Shown here in pieces: positions 1-9,545 of a stretch of DNA of 64,000 nucleotides. Within the stretch, counting starts at the first letter, position 1; each line of letters opens with the position of its first letter. This stretch comes from Komagataella phaffii GS115 (Eukaryota; Ascomycota; Pichiomycetes; Pichiales; Pichiaceae). The stretch covers positions 248,001-312,000 of the forward strand of contig NC_012963.1 of NCBI RefSeq assembly GCF_000027005.1, read 5' to 3'. The notes beneath the pieces are model-generated. The model saw only the letters and a program-made list of their open reading frames with translations, was not told the origin of the DNA and searched no databases. A program made the translations under genes and the position numbers.

Positions 1-239
1 AAATGGCTGATGGCACGGTAATCTTAGATACAATTGGTCCAGTCTTGACAGTTATAGCAAGTAAATGATAGTGCTAGGGCTCTTTCTGGCTACCAAAAAA
101 AGCGACTCTTCTCACCACCATCACACTGATTGGTGCGGTTATGAGCGTTGCTCTGTTTTTGTTTATTATACTGATTACTAGGGGAAACGAGGAATCTTTT
201 CTCCTTTAGACCATCCAAAACTGTCAAACTAACCAAAAG
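1..239. other. Left edge and promoter of the SHE10-like gene
   Basis: Positions 3-68 are open on the plus strand and end in TGA at 66-68; this could be the last 21 codons of a gene lying mostly outside the window, but nothing in it is recognisable. The rest (69-239) precedes the start codon at 240 and holds a GATTGG (inverted CCAAT) at about 128. No RNA gene or repeat is seen. Confidence 0.35.
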
Positions 240-2629
240 ATGTTTGGTTTTAGGGGTTTAACTGTCCTCTTGTAAGTATTTTGAATGTATTGGTTGTTTC
301 CTACTGCTCATTTTACTAACTTATCAATTTAAGACCGCTGTTGTATCTGGTGTACTACATCAACACCACCTGTCCATTATCAGATCCAGTTGCCACCTCA
401 GATTCCTTGGTTTGTCAATTGACTCATCAGTCATATGAATACGTTACCCCTTTTGTTGAGAGGGTGCAGCACACTGAGCACTATCAACTTGTGAACAAGA
501 ATATCTCCCCTTATACTCAAGCCATAGATGCTCAGTATCAACAGTATCTCTCACCTACAATCGATCACCTTTCTGAAAAGGCAAAATATTACTTCAAAAT
601 CTTCTCAGTCCATGCTAAGTCGTATTTTAGATTTGCCGCTCTAAAGAGTGTGGAGCTGAAGAAAAAAGGTGACCTGTATGCGAACGACGTTCTCATTCCC
701 AGAGCGATCACTCTCTACCACCAATCTTACAATTATACAAAGACTACAATCATTCCCAAGACTAAGGAATTGTTTCATAAATCCAGTGACTATCTGCATG
801 AAGAAGTTCTGCCTGTAGTGTACAAATGGTATGCTATCACTTGGTGGAAAACCAAGGATGTCTATCAGTTTGATGTTAAACCAAGATTGATCGTGGTTGC
901 CCACTTATTGAAGTTGGATCTTGTTTGGAATAAACTTCAAGAGTTTACGCAGACTGAGTATTACCAGACAGTGGAAAGACCAATAGTTCTCGTGTGGGAG
1001 TACGTTTCGACTGTCATTCGAAAATTGCACGTCCTCCTTAGCTCATTTCAGAGAGAAGAACTACTCATTAGTTTCAACCAACAAGTAGAGTCTAAGAAAG
1101 AGTTTTTGAGATCCCAGTTTAATGAATTCTTCAATGCAAGTTTCCAATTGAAAGATTTAAAAGAGCTGGGAAGAAGAAATTTTTTCGACGCAGCGACTGT
1201 TTCAGGCGTTCCTTCAGCTGAGGGTTCGACAGAATCTGAAAAAACTGATGCTGAAACTGAGGTTTATGAGACTGAAATTGAGATTGAGATTGAGACTGAG
1301 ACTGAGACTGAGACGGAGACTGAGATTGAAACGGAGACCGAAATTGTATACGACACCTACTCTGATACAATCAACAGAGAGTCTCCGCCACCAAATGAGG
1401 ACGATGATGAGGATGAAATCGAATATGTGGACATTAACGATGTCGACGTTGATGATGACGATGTCGAAATTGTAACTCAACGTCAGACTGTTACCCTTTT
1501 TACTACCGTTGAAGATTCTGAACCAACTAGTGAAAATGAAACCGTAAGCCTGGAATTGCAGCCACTAGAAGAATTCAAAGAATTTGTAACTAACATTTCT
1601 AGCAAGGCCCAACAGCAGTTTGACGATTCTGTTAAGGAACTTGAAGATGAAGTTATTGCTAAGTTAAACGATAAGCTAAAACCATTGTTGCGAGACCTTT
1701 CGCACACCATCAACAGCGACTATGAGAAAACTCATTTGCTTATTGCTGATATCAACAGGATTAAAGACACCTCTAACAGTGAAGATTCTGACGTAAGACC
1801 CTACAAGTATGTTACAAGACAAGATGTCCGAGACGAACTTGAGAGACTATCAGAAAAGGTTGAAAAACAGACCGATGCCGCAAAGGCAGTGATCTCTAAC
1901 TACAAAGGTTTGCTAGAAGATGACATAGTCAAAATCAGAGACAAGGTTGTGACCATTCTGGAAGAGTATTTTGATATTTCGTATACGGAATATTCCAAAA
2001 AGATAATAACGGAAACATCTCGTAACAGTGACAAGGCTTGGGATGAATGGAGTGAATTCGTTGCTTTGAAAGACAAAATTTTAGATGTCAGGGATGATAT
2101 TTTCACAAAGAAACCTAAGCTGGAAAACTTTCTAAAAGCAATGACTGAGTGGGATCATACTCTTTATGTTCTAGTTAATGAAAGTGGGCAATATTTATCT
2201 CTTCTGAGAGCCAAGGCAAATGTGCAGTTTCAAATTAGAGAGGCTGAAGAGAGAAGGCAAGAAGAGCTTACTCTCAAAGCTCAGGAAGGGGACGATAAGG
2301 AGGAAATTAATGTCGATGATGTCCAACTAAATGATGAAACTCTTGGAAATGAGATTGAAGATGATGAAGATGATGAAGAAGAAGTTGAGGAAGAGACTGA
2401 AGAAGAGACTGAAGAAGAATTCGAAGAAGAATATGAGGAAGAGGATGAAGAAAAGGTCGAAGAAAAGGTCGAAGAAGAAGTAGCAGATAATCAGGAATCA
2501 GCAGAAGAGATCGTAGGAGAAGCAGCAAGCGATAGCACAAAAGACGATGATGAGGAAGAAGAAGATACTGATGACGAGGAAGATTACAGAGATGAAGAAG
2601 AAGCTGATGATGATGAGGATGATCAATAG
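240..2629 (+). CDS. SHE10: SHE10/OSW7-like secreted coiled-coil acidic protein, two exons
   Basis: Join 240..271 and 334..2629, giving 775 residues. The second exon alone has no ATG near its conserved start. A 62-nt intron (donor GTAAGT at 272, branch TACTAAC 314-320, acceptor AAG ending 333) links it to an ATG at 240 and creates a hydrophobic N-terminus (MFGFRGLTVLLPLLYLVYY) that reads as a signal peptide. The next 200 residues, rich in Tyr and paired helices, resemble the fungal She10 family (spore wall/ER-related, function poorly defined). From about residue 320 there is a run of Glu-Thr/Glu-Ile dipeptides, then an Asp/Glu block, a long charged coiled coil, and a C-terminal tail of roughly 110 residues that is mostly Asp/Glu. 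It is longer than the S. cerevisiae protein because of the acidic parts. The family call rests on overall pattern and the N-terminal region; the splice signals are direct. Confidence 0.72.
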
Positions 2630-2708
2630 TTAAAAGTTCAACCTGTTAATATTCCTCCTTGATTAAATAGTAATAGTAGTATATATCTAATTTAAATTTT
2701 CATACAAA

Positions 2709-3665
2709 CTAATTCTCTAGGGATTGAGCTTCTTGGATAACCAAATCTAACGAAAAATTTTCATTTCCGGAAGTGAAGTCTTTCAAAAGTTGAAGTCTTC
2801 TATTTGATGCAGGAGATTCAGCTAAGGCACCATAAAACCTCTGCAAGTTCATCACCAGGAGTTGGGTTTCGGGTAACGTAATGTTTGCATCTTGCTCCAC
2901 TGTTCCATTCATCAAAACAATGTTTTTGTCTTCGCTGATATCATGGTGAAACATCAAAGTGGTATGGGGCTTAGCATATTCCTTGTGAAGTTTGTACTCG
3001 GCCAACGAAGTGAACATACAGTGGGTGGTATTTGGTCCTGGGAAAGCCCATTGAATGAAATGAATTTCCACACCTTCGTCTTCCTTTGGTAGTGGTAAAA
3101 TGAAAGAAGGGTTCTCCCTAGCGTTGGTGTATAGTTTTTGATAAACGTCTTTGGGAATAACAGCAACCAACACATTTTCCTTCTCCTGGAATCTGGCTCT
3201 CCACAAGAATTCAACCTGATCCGGCGAAAGGTCTTTGATCTTCTCCAACTTTAGGAAATCATCCAGTACTTTATAAGGCTTGATTGGCGCATCAGGCGAT
3301 CTAGGAGATCTTAATTTTGTGACCTTATGTCCATTTTTTGTAGCTTTCCTTTCATACTCTTCCAGATCTGTCAAGGGGTCCATCCTGTTCAACTCTATCT
3401 TGGTTTTCTCTATTTTATCCTTGTATTTTTCTTGAAGTTTTTCAATTGACTCTGCACCTTCTTCCTTCATCTTTTTCTCAAGTTTTTCTTTATATCGATT
3501 CAGCACGTCCTCTTTAGCAGCTTTGGTTTGGACATATCTAATGTTATCCAAAGCTACGGCATTTCGGTACTGAATGGGGAGGCCAACACACCTGTTGAAT
3601 AGGTTGAAGTTTTTTGATATATACAAAGAGCGGTATGACATGTTCTCGTTACTTCCAGAATTCAT
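2709..3665 (-). CDS. ATP11: F1-ATPase assembly factor Atp11, mitochondrial
   Basis: 318 residues, the usual length for yeast Atp11. Atp11 is a matrix chaperone that binds the F1 beta subunit and prevents its aggregation before it joins alpha. The N-terminus is basic and Ser/Asn-rich (mitochondrial targeting type), followed by a Lys/Glu-rich helical segment (about 50-105) and the conserved C-terminal domain with blocks such as PYKVLDDFLKLEKI, FLWRARF, FILPLP and QWAFPGPNTTHCMFTSLAEYK. The ATG at 3663-3665 is used; a second Met at residue 9 would also leave a presequence. It converges with the upstream SHE10-like gene and shares a 257-bp divergent promoter with the mannosyltransferase, in which a TTACGTAA motif lies at 3808. 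Confidence 0.93.
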   Translation of the reverse strand: MNSGSNENMSYRSLYISKNFNLFNRCVGLPIQYRNAVALDNIRYVQTKAAKEDVLNRYKEKLEKKMKEEGAESIEKLQEKYKDKIEKTKIELNRMDPLTDLEEYERKATKNGHKVTKLRSPRSPDAPIKPYKVLDDFLKLEKIKDLSPDQVEFLWRARFQEKENVLVAVIPKDVYQKLYTNARENPSFILPLPKEDEGVEIHFIQWAFPGPNTTHCMFTSLAEYKLHKEYAKPHTTLMFHHDISEDKNIVLMNGTVEQDANITLPETQLLVMNLQRFYGALAESPASNRRLQLLKDFTSGNENFSLDLVIQEAQSLEN

Positions 3666-3807
3666 AGGGGTGAATCCAAACCAAAAACTCAGTAGGAAGA
3701 TATTTCGAAGATGTTAGTTGATACTTTTTCCACGCACTTCTCCAGAGAATAAAACTGAAAATGTCCGACGGCACCTATGTCCAGAGGGTTATATTGCGCC
3801 AAGTTGA

Positions 3808-3815
3808 TTACGTAA
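3808..3815. promoter_or_regulatory. TTACGTAA palindrome (AP-1/Yap-type site)
   Basis: Perfect 8-bp palindrome in the divergent promoter between ATP11 and the mannosyltransferase gene. TTACGTAA is a known recognition form for fungal Yap-family bZIP factors; use here is inferred. Confidence 0.4.
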
Positions 3816-3922
3816 CTAATAAGGTCATAAAATACAGACCATACAGGTCTATAAATAAATTGGGATAGGGTGCTTCGGAAGTTGGTTGATCTGATTCAGT
3901 TCCTGAATGTGCCGCTGTAGGG

Positions 3923-5193
3923 ATGATGCGAGCAAGATTAAGCCTTGAACGAGTTAACTTGAGCTTTATTACGTCCGTATTTTTGGCTTCAGTTGCAGTT
4001 CTTTTCATCTCTTTGGAGATGCCGAAAGTTCTTGCAAGGGACCGCCAAATACTCAAACTAAAACTTGGTTTCATGGGCAGCGGACTCCAAAAAGGGTCCC
4101 TTGAGACAAGTGGAAATATTGAAAACACAGAATCAAACATAAATTCACAGACAACTCAACACATAGGCACCATAGGCGCATCAAATGAACGAGCAAATGC
4201 CACCTTCTACACACTTTGTCGAAATGAAGAGCTCTATCAAATGTTGGAGACAGTTCAGAACTATGAAGACAGATTTAACAGTAAATTCAAGTATGATTGG
4301 GTATTTCTGAATGACTACCCGTTCACTGATGAGTTCAAAAGGGTAATCTCCCATGCAATAAGTGGTGAGGCAAAATTTGGTCAAGTACCGGCCTCTCATT
4401 GGAGATTTCCGGATCATATTGATCAGCAGAAAGTATACGAGTCGATGGATAAAATGGACTCAGACAACACAACAGGCGATTATCTGGGGCTCCCTATTCC
4501 TTATGCTAAAAGCATAAGCTATAGACACATGTGCCGCTATCAATCTGGTTTTTTTATAAGCATGGACTTCTTCAAGGTTACAAATACTTCTGGAGGGTTG
4601 AACCTGATGTCAAGTTATACTGTGATATTGACTACGATGTGTTCAAATCAATGGAGCAAAATGGCAAGAGATACGGTTTTGTCATCTCAATGATGGAATT
4701 TGAAAAGACAATCGAATCATTGTTTAAAGAAGTGAAAAATTACCTCCAAATGAAGGGGGTGTCACGATTGCTTGAGGATACTGATAACTTATCTGATTTT
4801 GTATACGATGAGCTATCGGGTGACTATACATTGTGTCATTTCTGGTCCAATTTTGAAATTGGAGACCTGGATTTTTTCAGAGGTCGAGAGTACAATGAAT
4901 TCTTTGACTATTTGGATAGCAAAGGAGGTTTCTACTATGAAAGATGGGGGGATGCTCCGATTCATTCCATAGCAGTAAGTTTATTCATGCAATGGAACGA
5001 TGTCAAGTGGTTTTCAGACATTGGATATAGGCATCCACCGTACCTTTCCTGCCCGCTTTCTGAAGAAGTGAGGTTAGAGAAAAAATGCTCATGTGATCCA
5101 AAGCAGGACTTTACCATGGACGCTTATAGCTGTACAAGGTTCTATCAGGACATTATAAGAGATAAACAGAAATCTCAGGGAAGCAACCCCTGA
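3923..5193 (+). CDS. KRE2/MNT1/KTR-family alpha-1,2-mannosyltransferase with apparent frameshift
   Basis: Type II Golgi glycosyltransferase (GT15), adding alpha-1,2-mannose to O- and N-glycans from GDP-mannose. One transmembrane segment lies near residues 12-32, followed by a stem and then the catalytic domain: YDWVFLNDYPF, FGQVPASHWRFPDHID, SYRHMCRYQSGFF, then in the next frame WRVEPDVKLYCDIDYDVF, CHFWSNFEI and GGFYYERWGDAPIHSIA. The reading frame breaks at the T7 run 4549-4555: upstream coding runs in the frame of 3923 and would stop at 4693, while downstream coding continues in another frame to 5193. One extra T would fuse them into about 423 residues, the normal length. Both halves are fully conserved, so recent damage, a sequencing under-call, or (less likely) -1 slippage on T TTT TTT explains it. 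Which KTR paralogue it is cannot be decided from sequence alone. Confidence 0.88.
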
Positions 5194-5339
5194 TTTTGGG
5201 CATTTAGTTTCAGGACAGTTTAGATGAGGATACAAATATTACATAATCAACCTACTTCCAGGTAGCATATCCGCACTCTCTGTATTTAGATCTCTGCTAC
5301 CTCAGCTTGGGCCGCCCACACATTAGTAGTACACAGACA

Positions 5340-5855
5340 ATGGCCATCAAGTATTTGATTATGCTTTCGAAGCAGGGAAAAGTGAGGCTTTCCAAATGGT
5401 ATACCGTAATTTCTCAGAAGGAAAAGCTTCAATTAATTAAAGAATTAACAGCTATAGTTCTGAATAGAAAGGCAAAGATGTGCAATGTCTTGGAATATAA
5501 AGGTGAGTTTTGCGTTTGAGGCCTGTGTCTTTAGAAACTTTACTAACAGGATTGCATAGATCACAAAATTGTTTATAGAAGGTATGCTTCTTTATTTTTC
5601 ATTGCTGGCATAGATGTTGACGATAATGAGTTATTGACACTTGAAATTATCCATAGATACGTGGAACAAATGGACAAAGCATATGGAAATGTCTGCGAAC
5701 TGGATATTATCTTCAATTTCCAGAAAGCATATCACATCTTAGACGAATTACTGTTGGACGGTACATTACAAGAGAGCTCCAAAAGGGAGGTCCTGAGAAG
5801 GGTGGGACAACAGGATCAATACGAGTTAGAGGACGAGCTTGATACTAAGTTCTAA
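5340..5855 (+). CDS. APS1: AP-1 clathrin adaptor sigma subunit, two exons
   Basis: Join 5340..5502 and 5560..5855, 152 residues, matching the 150-160 of the sigma-adaptin family. The intron (57 nt) has donor GTGAGT at 5503, branch TACTAAC at 5541-5547 and TAG ending at 5559. The product begins [20 protein letters not shown] and continues after the junction with [18 protein letters not shown] and the [21 protein letters not shown] block that is diagnostic for sigma chains. It is the small subunit of the heterotetrameric AP-1 complex that sorts cargo between trans-Golgi and endosomes and helps read dileucine signals. The sigma-1 versus sigma-2 choice rests on overall likeness to Aps1. Confidence 0.93.
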
Positions 5856-5933
5856 TAGATGTAGCTAAAGTGATTTGATTGATCTTAAAACGTAGAGGTT
5901 GGTACTATGTCCAACACGGAGTAACAAAAAATG

Positions 5934-5939
5934 AAAAAA
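5934..5939 (-). terminator. Pol III terminator of tRNA-Trp
   Basis: On the minus strand a run of six T begins nine bases past the last tRNA base, as expected for RNA polymerase III termination. Confidence 0.8.
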
Positions 5940-5947
5940 TTAAAGTT

Positions 5948-6034
5948 TGACACGGACAGGAATTGAACCTGCAACCCTTCGATTGCACTGTATTCCAACT
6001 GGAGTCGAAAGCTCTACCATTGAGCCACCGCATC
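5948..6034 (-). tRNA. tRNA-Trp (CCA anticodon) with 15-nt intron
   Basis: The minus strand folds as a tRNA: acceptor GATGCGG pairs with CCGTGTC (two G-U pairs), the D arm is GCTC...GAGC, the anticodon stem is TTCGA/TCGAA, and the T arm is GCAGG-TTCAATT-CCTGT. The loop reads CT-CCA-G, so the anticodon is CCA (Trp). The extra 15 bases between position 37 and 38 (5984-5998) are the canonical place for a tRNA intron. Spliced length is 72 without CCA. The D-arm and T-arm bases are the same as those known for yeast tRNA-Trp. Confidence 0.95.
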
Positions 6035-6889
6035 AACTATAAACAAGAAAGCAAAAAAGCTGTTTAAGATGCAAATTTCCGATTAAAAAATACTATTATA
6101 ATGAACCGATGGAAAAGAAGATCTTTCTATTAAATTGGTGTGGGTTATTAAAGGTAACGCAATTAAGTAATTGACTGTTTTGTAGGAACTCATATAGCTG
6201 TTGACTCGTTTGAGGAGGCACTATGTTTGAGAAATATTGACAATCTTATAAACAGTACAAGCTCAGGCAATTATCACCGTTATATATAATTGGAACACCC
6301 TCAAAACATATGATACGATACAGTACATGCTCTTTTCTTTAGCAAAAGTCATTTGTGATTGCCTTTGATTTCAGTCTCCAGCTCTCCACTTCACTTCAGA
6401 TTTGAATAAAAGACTTTAAATACGTAACCAACATGGAGTAAATTGCGGCTGTACGAGATTTCTACTCAATGAGGCCCCTCCGTGCCCGAGAAACCTGTTC
6501 TGTGGATTCTTCAACAATCACTAACTGCATTCTTCCCTTATAAGGCCACTAAGTCCTATTCAAAAACCAGCAAAATCGACTCACTTCCCGGTAAAGACAG
6601 AGTCCAACATAAGCCCCTTTATCCTCATATCCCACAATACCTGTTTATCTACGTAGCTACGGATGCGCTGTTCAAGACTGCATTTCCTCTGTCAAGATAT
6701 CCCTACTATCGCTCATTTTCCCCCCTTTCAGATCTGTCGTGTGAAGCGATACAAAAACTAGTAACAAAATCTAAACGGGAAATCTGTACCAGATACAAAT
6801 CGCCAAGTATCTTTCACCACTTACCGTCATTCACTAACATACTCCATTCATTCGTTTACTCATTCTTTCATATTCCAAGTGCTTTGACT
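6035..6889. other. Intergenic region and long open leader of the nonaspanin gene
   Basis: 855 bp upstream of the nonaspanin start. A TATATATAA-like TATA element lies near 6281-6290. From 6482 to 6889 the frame of the gene is open (136 codons) but holds no ATG, so it is taken as untranslated leader or chance opening rather than coding. No other gene, repeat or RNA is seen. Confidence 0.5.
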
Positions 6890-8872
6890 ATGGTAACTGT
6901 TAAGACATCACTTATATGGATTCTGATCTGTAATATCCAGTTGGTCAGATGTTTTAGCATAACCAGTTTGTTGAAAGGCTCTCAGGTTCACCGTTACATG
7001 CAAGGGCAGCGTGTCCATTTACTGGTTAACAAAATAGAATCTGATGAGACTCAGCTTCCCTATTCCTACTACGACTTGCCTTTTGTTTGTCCTCCCATGG
7101 ACGATGCCAAACCTGTTACAATGTCTCTAGGAGAGGTATTTAATGGAGATCGACTATGGGATTCCAATTACGGTTTGTATTTTGGGATCGACGAGAGTTG
7201 CAAACGTTTATGCGATCGAATAACGCAACCCGAAGCATTAAGGAGAGCCGACCAACTCATCAGACAGGGCTATGTCGTACAGTGGACAGTCGATAGTTTA
7301 CCTGGAGCCACAACATTTATCAGCTCTTCCTCCAATTCCAAATATTATGCATCAGGTTTTCCTCTCGGCTTCGTCAAGGATGGAGACACTTATTTACACA
7401 ACCACGTCATGATAGTTATCAGATGGCACACTGAAGCTGCAGATCCCGCCAAGAAAGTTATTGTCGGGTTTGAGGTATATCCAAGATCCGTGAGTGATTA
7501 TCAGTGTCCTGGAGCTAGTTCAAACTTTGACAACTATAAACTTGATATCAACTCAACCGAACCTGCTCAGATTCCTTTTACTTACGCCGTCTATTGGAGA
7601 GAGGAGAAAGATTTATCGTGGGAAAACAGATGGTCCATGTACTTTGTAAGTGAACTCAACCAAGGAAACATTCATTGGTTTTCATTAGTCAATTCTTTTG
7701 TTTTGGTACTGTTCTTATCTACAGTGGTAGGTGTGGTTTTATACAAAACGTTAACGCGAGATATCAACGAGTTCAAGTCTTCTCATCGAATTCATGACGC
7801 CGTCACGGAGGAACTAAAGTTTCTTCCCAATGTGCAACATACTGATAGCGACTCTGATGGTTGGAAATCAATTAGGAATGAAGTTTTCCACGTACCTTCT
7901 CACCCCTTATTACTTTCTATCTTAGGTGGATCCGGTTTTCAGATCCTTCTGACAGCTCTTTCTGTTATCATATTCTATACAATAGGAGTGCTTAGACCCC
8001 AGTTCAAAGGTGATTTCTTTACTATCTCTTTTGCAAGCTTTATATTAGCTGGATTTGGTTCCGGCTTTGCAGGTGCTCAATTCTATTTTCAGCTTAAAAG
8101 TGACCCTCACATGACAGCTGGTTGGAGAAAAGTTTCAATTCTGTGCGGTGTGTTTTGTACAAGTGTTATACTATCTACAATTCTGTTTTGCAATTTTTTT
8201 GTGTGGGCCAAATCTTCTTCATTTGCACTCCCAATCAGGACAATTTTGATACTGGTTCTCTCAATCATAGTCATAGAAATCCCGCTCTCTTACATGGGAG
8301 GTTATGTTAGTAAAAGGCTGAAATATTCCTGGTCTCTCAAGGGATCCAGCAAGAGTTCTCTTCTGAGAACCAAATCTTCAAATGATTTAATTATCAAAAC
8401 ACCGATACCCAAACAGCCATTCTATAACAAATTATTCGTGGCTGTCCCACTATTTGGAGCTTTCCCTTTCGGAATAATCTACGTGGAACTCTTGTTTATA
8501 TTCCGTTCATTGTGGTTGGAGAAATCAACCTACTATTACATGTACGGGTTCCTGTTTGTTACAGTGGGTCTATTATGCATCGTCATCGTCGAAACAGCCA
8601 TCATAGCGACATTCTTGTCCGTAAACAAAGGAAACTATAATTGGCATTGGAGATCATTCATTATTGGTGGATCTGTGGCATTTTACCTTACTTCATACAG
8701 CATTTTCTATCTGATCTTTTACTTGAAAGTCGTCGACTTTACAAGTACATTGATCTACCTGATCTACATGGCCCTAATTAGTTGTACCGTTGGGGTCGCC
8801 TGTGGATCAGTGGGATTGTTCAGCTCCATTATTTTGATGAACACGATCTACAATGCAATCAAAGATGATTAA
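6890..8872 (+). CDS. Nonaspanin (EMP70/TM9SF family), probably Tmn3-like
   Basis: 660 residues from the ATG at 6890. This start is chosen because it opens directly on a signal peptide (hydrophobic residues about 4-24) and because the upstream in-frame stretch has no Met. The lumenal domain has YSYYDLPFVCPP, SLGEVFNGDRLWDSNYGLYF and the Cys pair of this family; nine C-terminal transmembrane helices follow from about residue 268, including WFSLVNSFVLVLFLSTVV, GSGFQILLTALSVIIFY, IPLSYMGGYVSKR and FPFGIIYVELLFIFRSLW, ending in GSVGLFSSIILM. Nonaspanins sit in endosomes/Golgi, help sort membrane proteins and affect copper handling and adhesion in yeast. Family assignment is secure; the Tmn1/2/3 paralogue is not, although YDLPFVCPP leans toward Tmn3. 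Confidence 0.9.
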   Translation: MVTVKTSLIWILICNIQLVRCFSITSLLKGSQVHRYMQGQRVHLLVNKIESDETQLPYSYYDLPFVCPPMDDAKPVTMSLGEVFNGDRLWDSNYGLYFGIDESCKRLCDRITQPEALRRADQLIRQGYVVQWTVDSLPGATTFISSSSNSKYYASGFPLGFVKDGDTYLHNHVMIVIRWHTEAADPAKKVIVGFEVYPRSVSDYQCPGASSNFDNYKLDINSTEPAQIPFTYAVYWREEKDLSWENRWSMYFVSELNQGNIHWFSLVNSFVLVLFLSTVVGVVLYKTLTRDINEFKSSHRIHDAVTEELKFLPNVQHTDSDSDGWKSIRNEVFHVPSHPLLLSILGGSGFQILLTALSVIIFYTIGVLRPQFKGDFFTISFASFILAGFGSGFAGAQFYFQLKSDPHMTAGWRKVSILCGVFCTSVILSTILFCNFFVWAKSSSFALPIRTILILVLSIIVIEIPLSYMGGYVSKRLKYSWSLKGSSKSSLLRTKSSNDLIIKTPIPKQPFYNKLFVAVPLFGAFPFGIIYVELLFIFRSLWLEKSTYYYMYGFLFVTVGLLCIVIVETAIIATFLSVNKGNYNWHWRSFIIGGSVAFYLTSYSIFYLIFYLKVVDFTSTLIYLIYMALISCTVGVACGSVGLFSSIILMNTIYNAIKDD

Positions 8873-8922
8873 TAGACTTTATCACTGTATACTTCCTACC
8901 TAATTGACTGTTTGTATCATCC

Positions 8923-8949
8923 TCCTTCTCCTTCTCCTTCTCCTTCTCC
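8923..8949 (+). repeat. (TCCTTC)n pyrimidine microsatellite
   Basis: Four-plus tandem copies of TCCTTC on the plus strand, in the 203-bp gap between the nonaspanin gene and LSM4, about 130 bp before the LSM4 start. It may act as a nucleosome-poor pyrimidine tract. Confidence 0.8.
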
Positions 8950-9075
8950 ATCGCCCTCACTATATCAATTGCAGATTATAATTTTTTGCCATCCGCCATC
9001 GCGATGTTTCCACTCACTTTCATCACCTGTCCCAGAAAAAACCATCTTGAACCCCCAAAACCTGACATAAAACTA

Positions 9076-9444
9076 ATGCTTCCCCTATTTTTGCTGGCCA
9101 CCGCTAAAGGTGAACCGATTCAGGTGGAATTGAAGAATAATGTCACAATAAATGGATATCTGGTGGATTGTGATTCATGGATGAATCTGACTTTGGAGAA
9201 TGTGTTGGAGGTCGACGCTACTGGAGAGCATTTCAAAAAGTTTCCCCAGTTTTATGTTCACGGCGTTGAAATAAAGGGCGTAAGAATGGATGAAAATATC
9301 ATAGATCGTGCTAGGCAAAAGGAACAACGAGCCAGAAACTGGAATAATAATAACAACAGCAATAATAACCAGAGAAGAAACTACAACAATAGATATAGCG
9401 CAAACTCCTCTGGCGGAAACAGAGGCAATCAAAGACAGAGATAA
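9076..9444 (+). CDS. LSM4: U6 snRNA-associated Sm-like protein Lsm4
   Basis: 122 residues. The Sm1 motif (EPIQVELKNNVTINGYLVDCDSWMNLTLENV) and Sm2 motif (HGVEIKGVRMDENII) occupy residues about 13-75, followed by an Asn-rich, Gly/Arg-containing tail. Lsm4 is part of the Lsm1-7 ring (mRNA decapping, P bodies) and the Lsm2-8 ring (U6 snRNA, splicing); the Asn-rich tail matches the prion-like P-body segment of yeast Lsm4. The ATG at 9076 is chosen because MLPLFLLATAKGEPI matches the family start. An in-frame ATG at 9004 would add 24 residues with no family counterpart. It is convergent with TEL1; 101 bp separate the two stop codons. Confidence 0.93.
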   Translation: MLPLFLLATAKGEPIQVELKNNVTINGYLVDCDSWMNLTLENVLEVDATGEHFKKFPQFYVHGVEIKGVRMDENIIDRARQKEQRARNWNNNNNSNNNQRRNYNNRYSANSSGGNRGNQRQR

Positions 9445-9545
9445 GACGAACGTTCTCAGGGGTTGCTACTAGTTTTCAATTTATAATACATTCTCCTTTT
9501 TTTCACTTTTGTCTTTCTATCTTCTCTCAGTTGGAGTACACAGTT

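Noticed and set aside
3..68. Short open frame with TGA at 66-68 at the left edge
   Set aside because: Only 21 codons visible and no recognisable motif; recorded as context, not as a gene.
1131..1480. Minus-strand and alternative frames rich in Ser/Gln or Arg/Leu opposite the Glu repeats
   Set aside because: They mirror the GAGACT-type repeat in the SHE10-like gene and have no independent support.
9004..9075. In-frame upstream ATG extending LSM4 by 24 residues
   Set aside because: The extension is not seen in the Lsm4 family; MLPLFLL at 9076 is the usual start.
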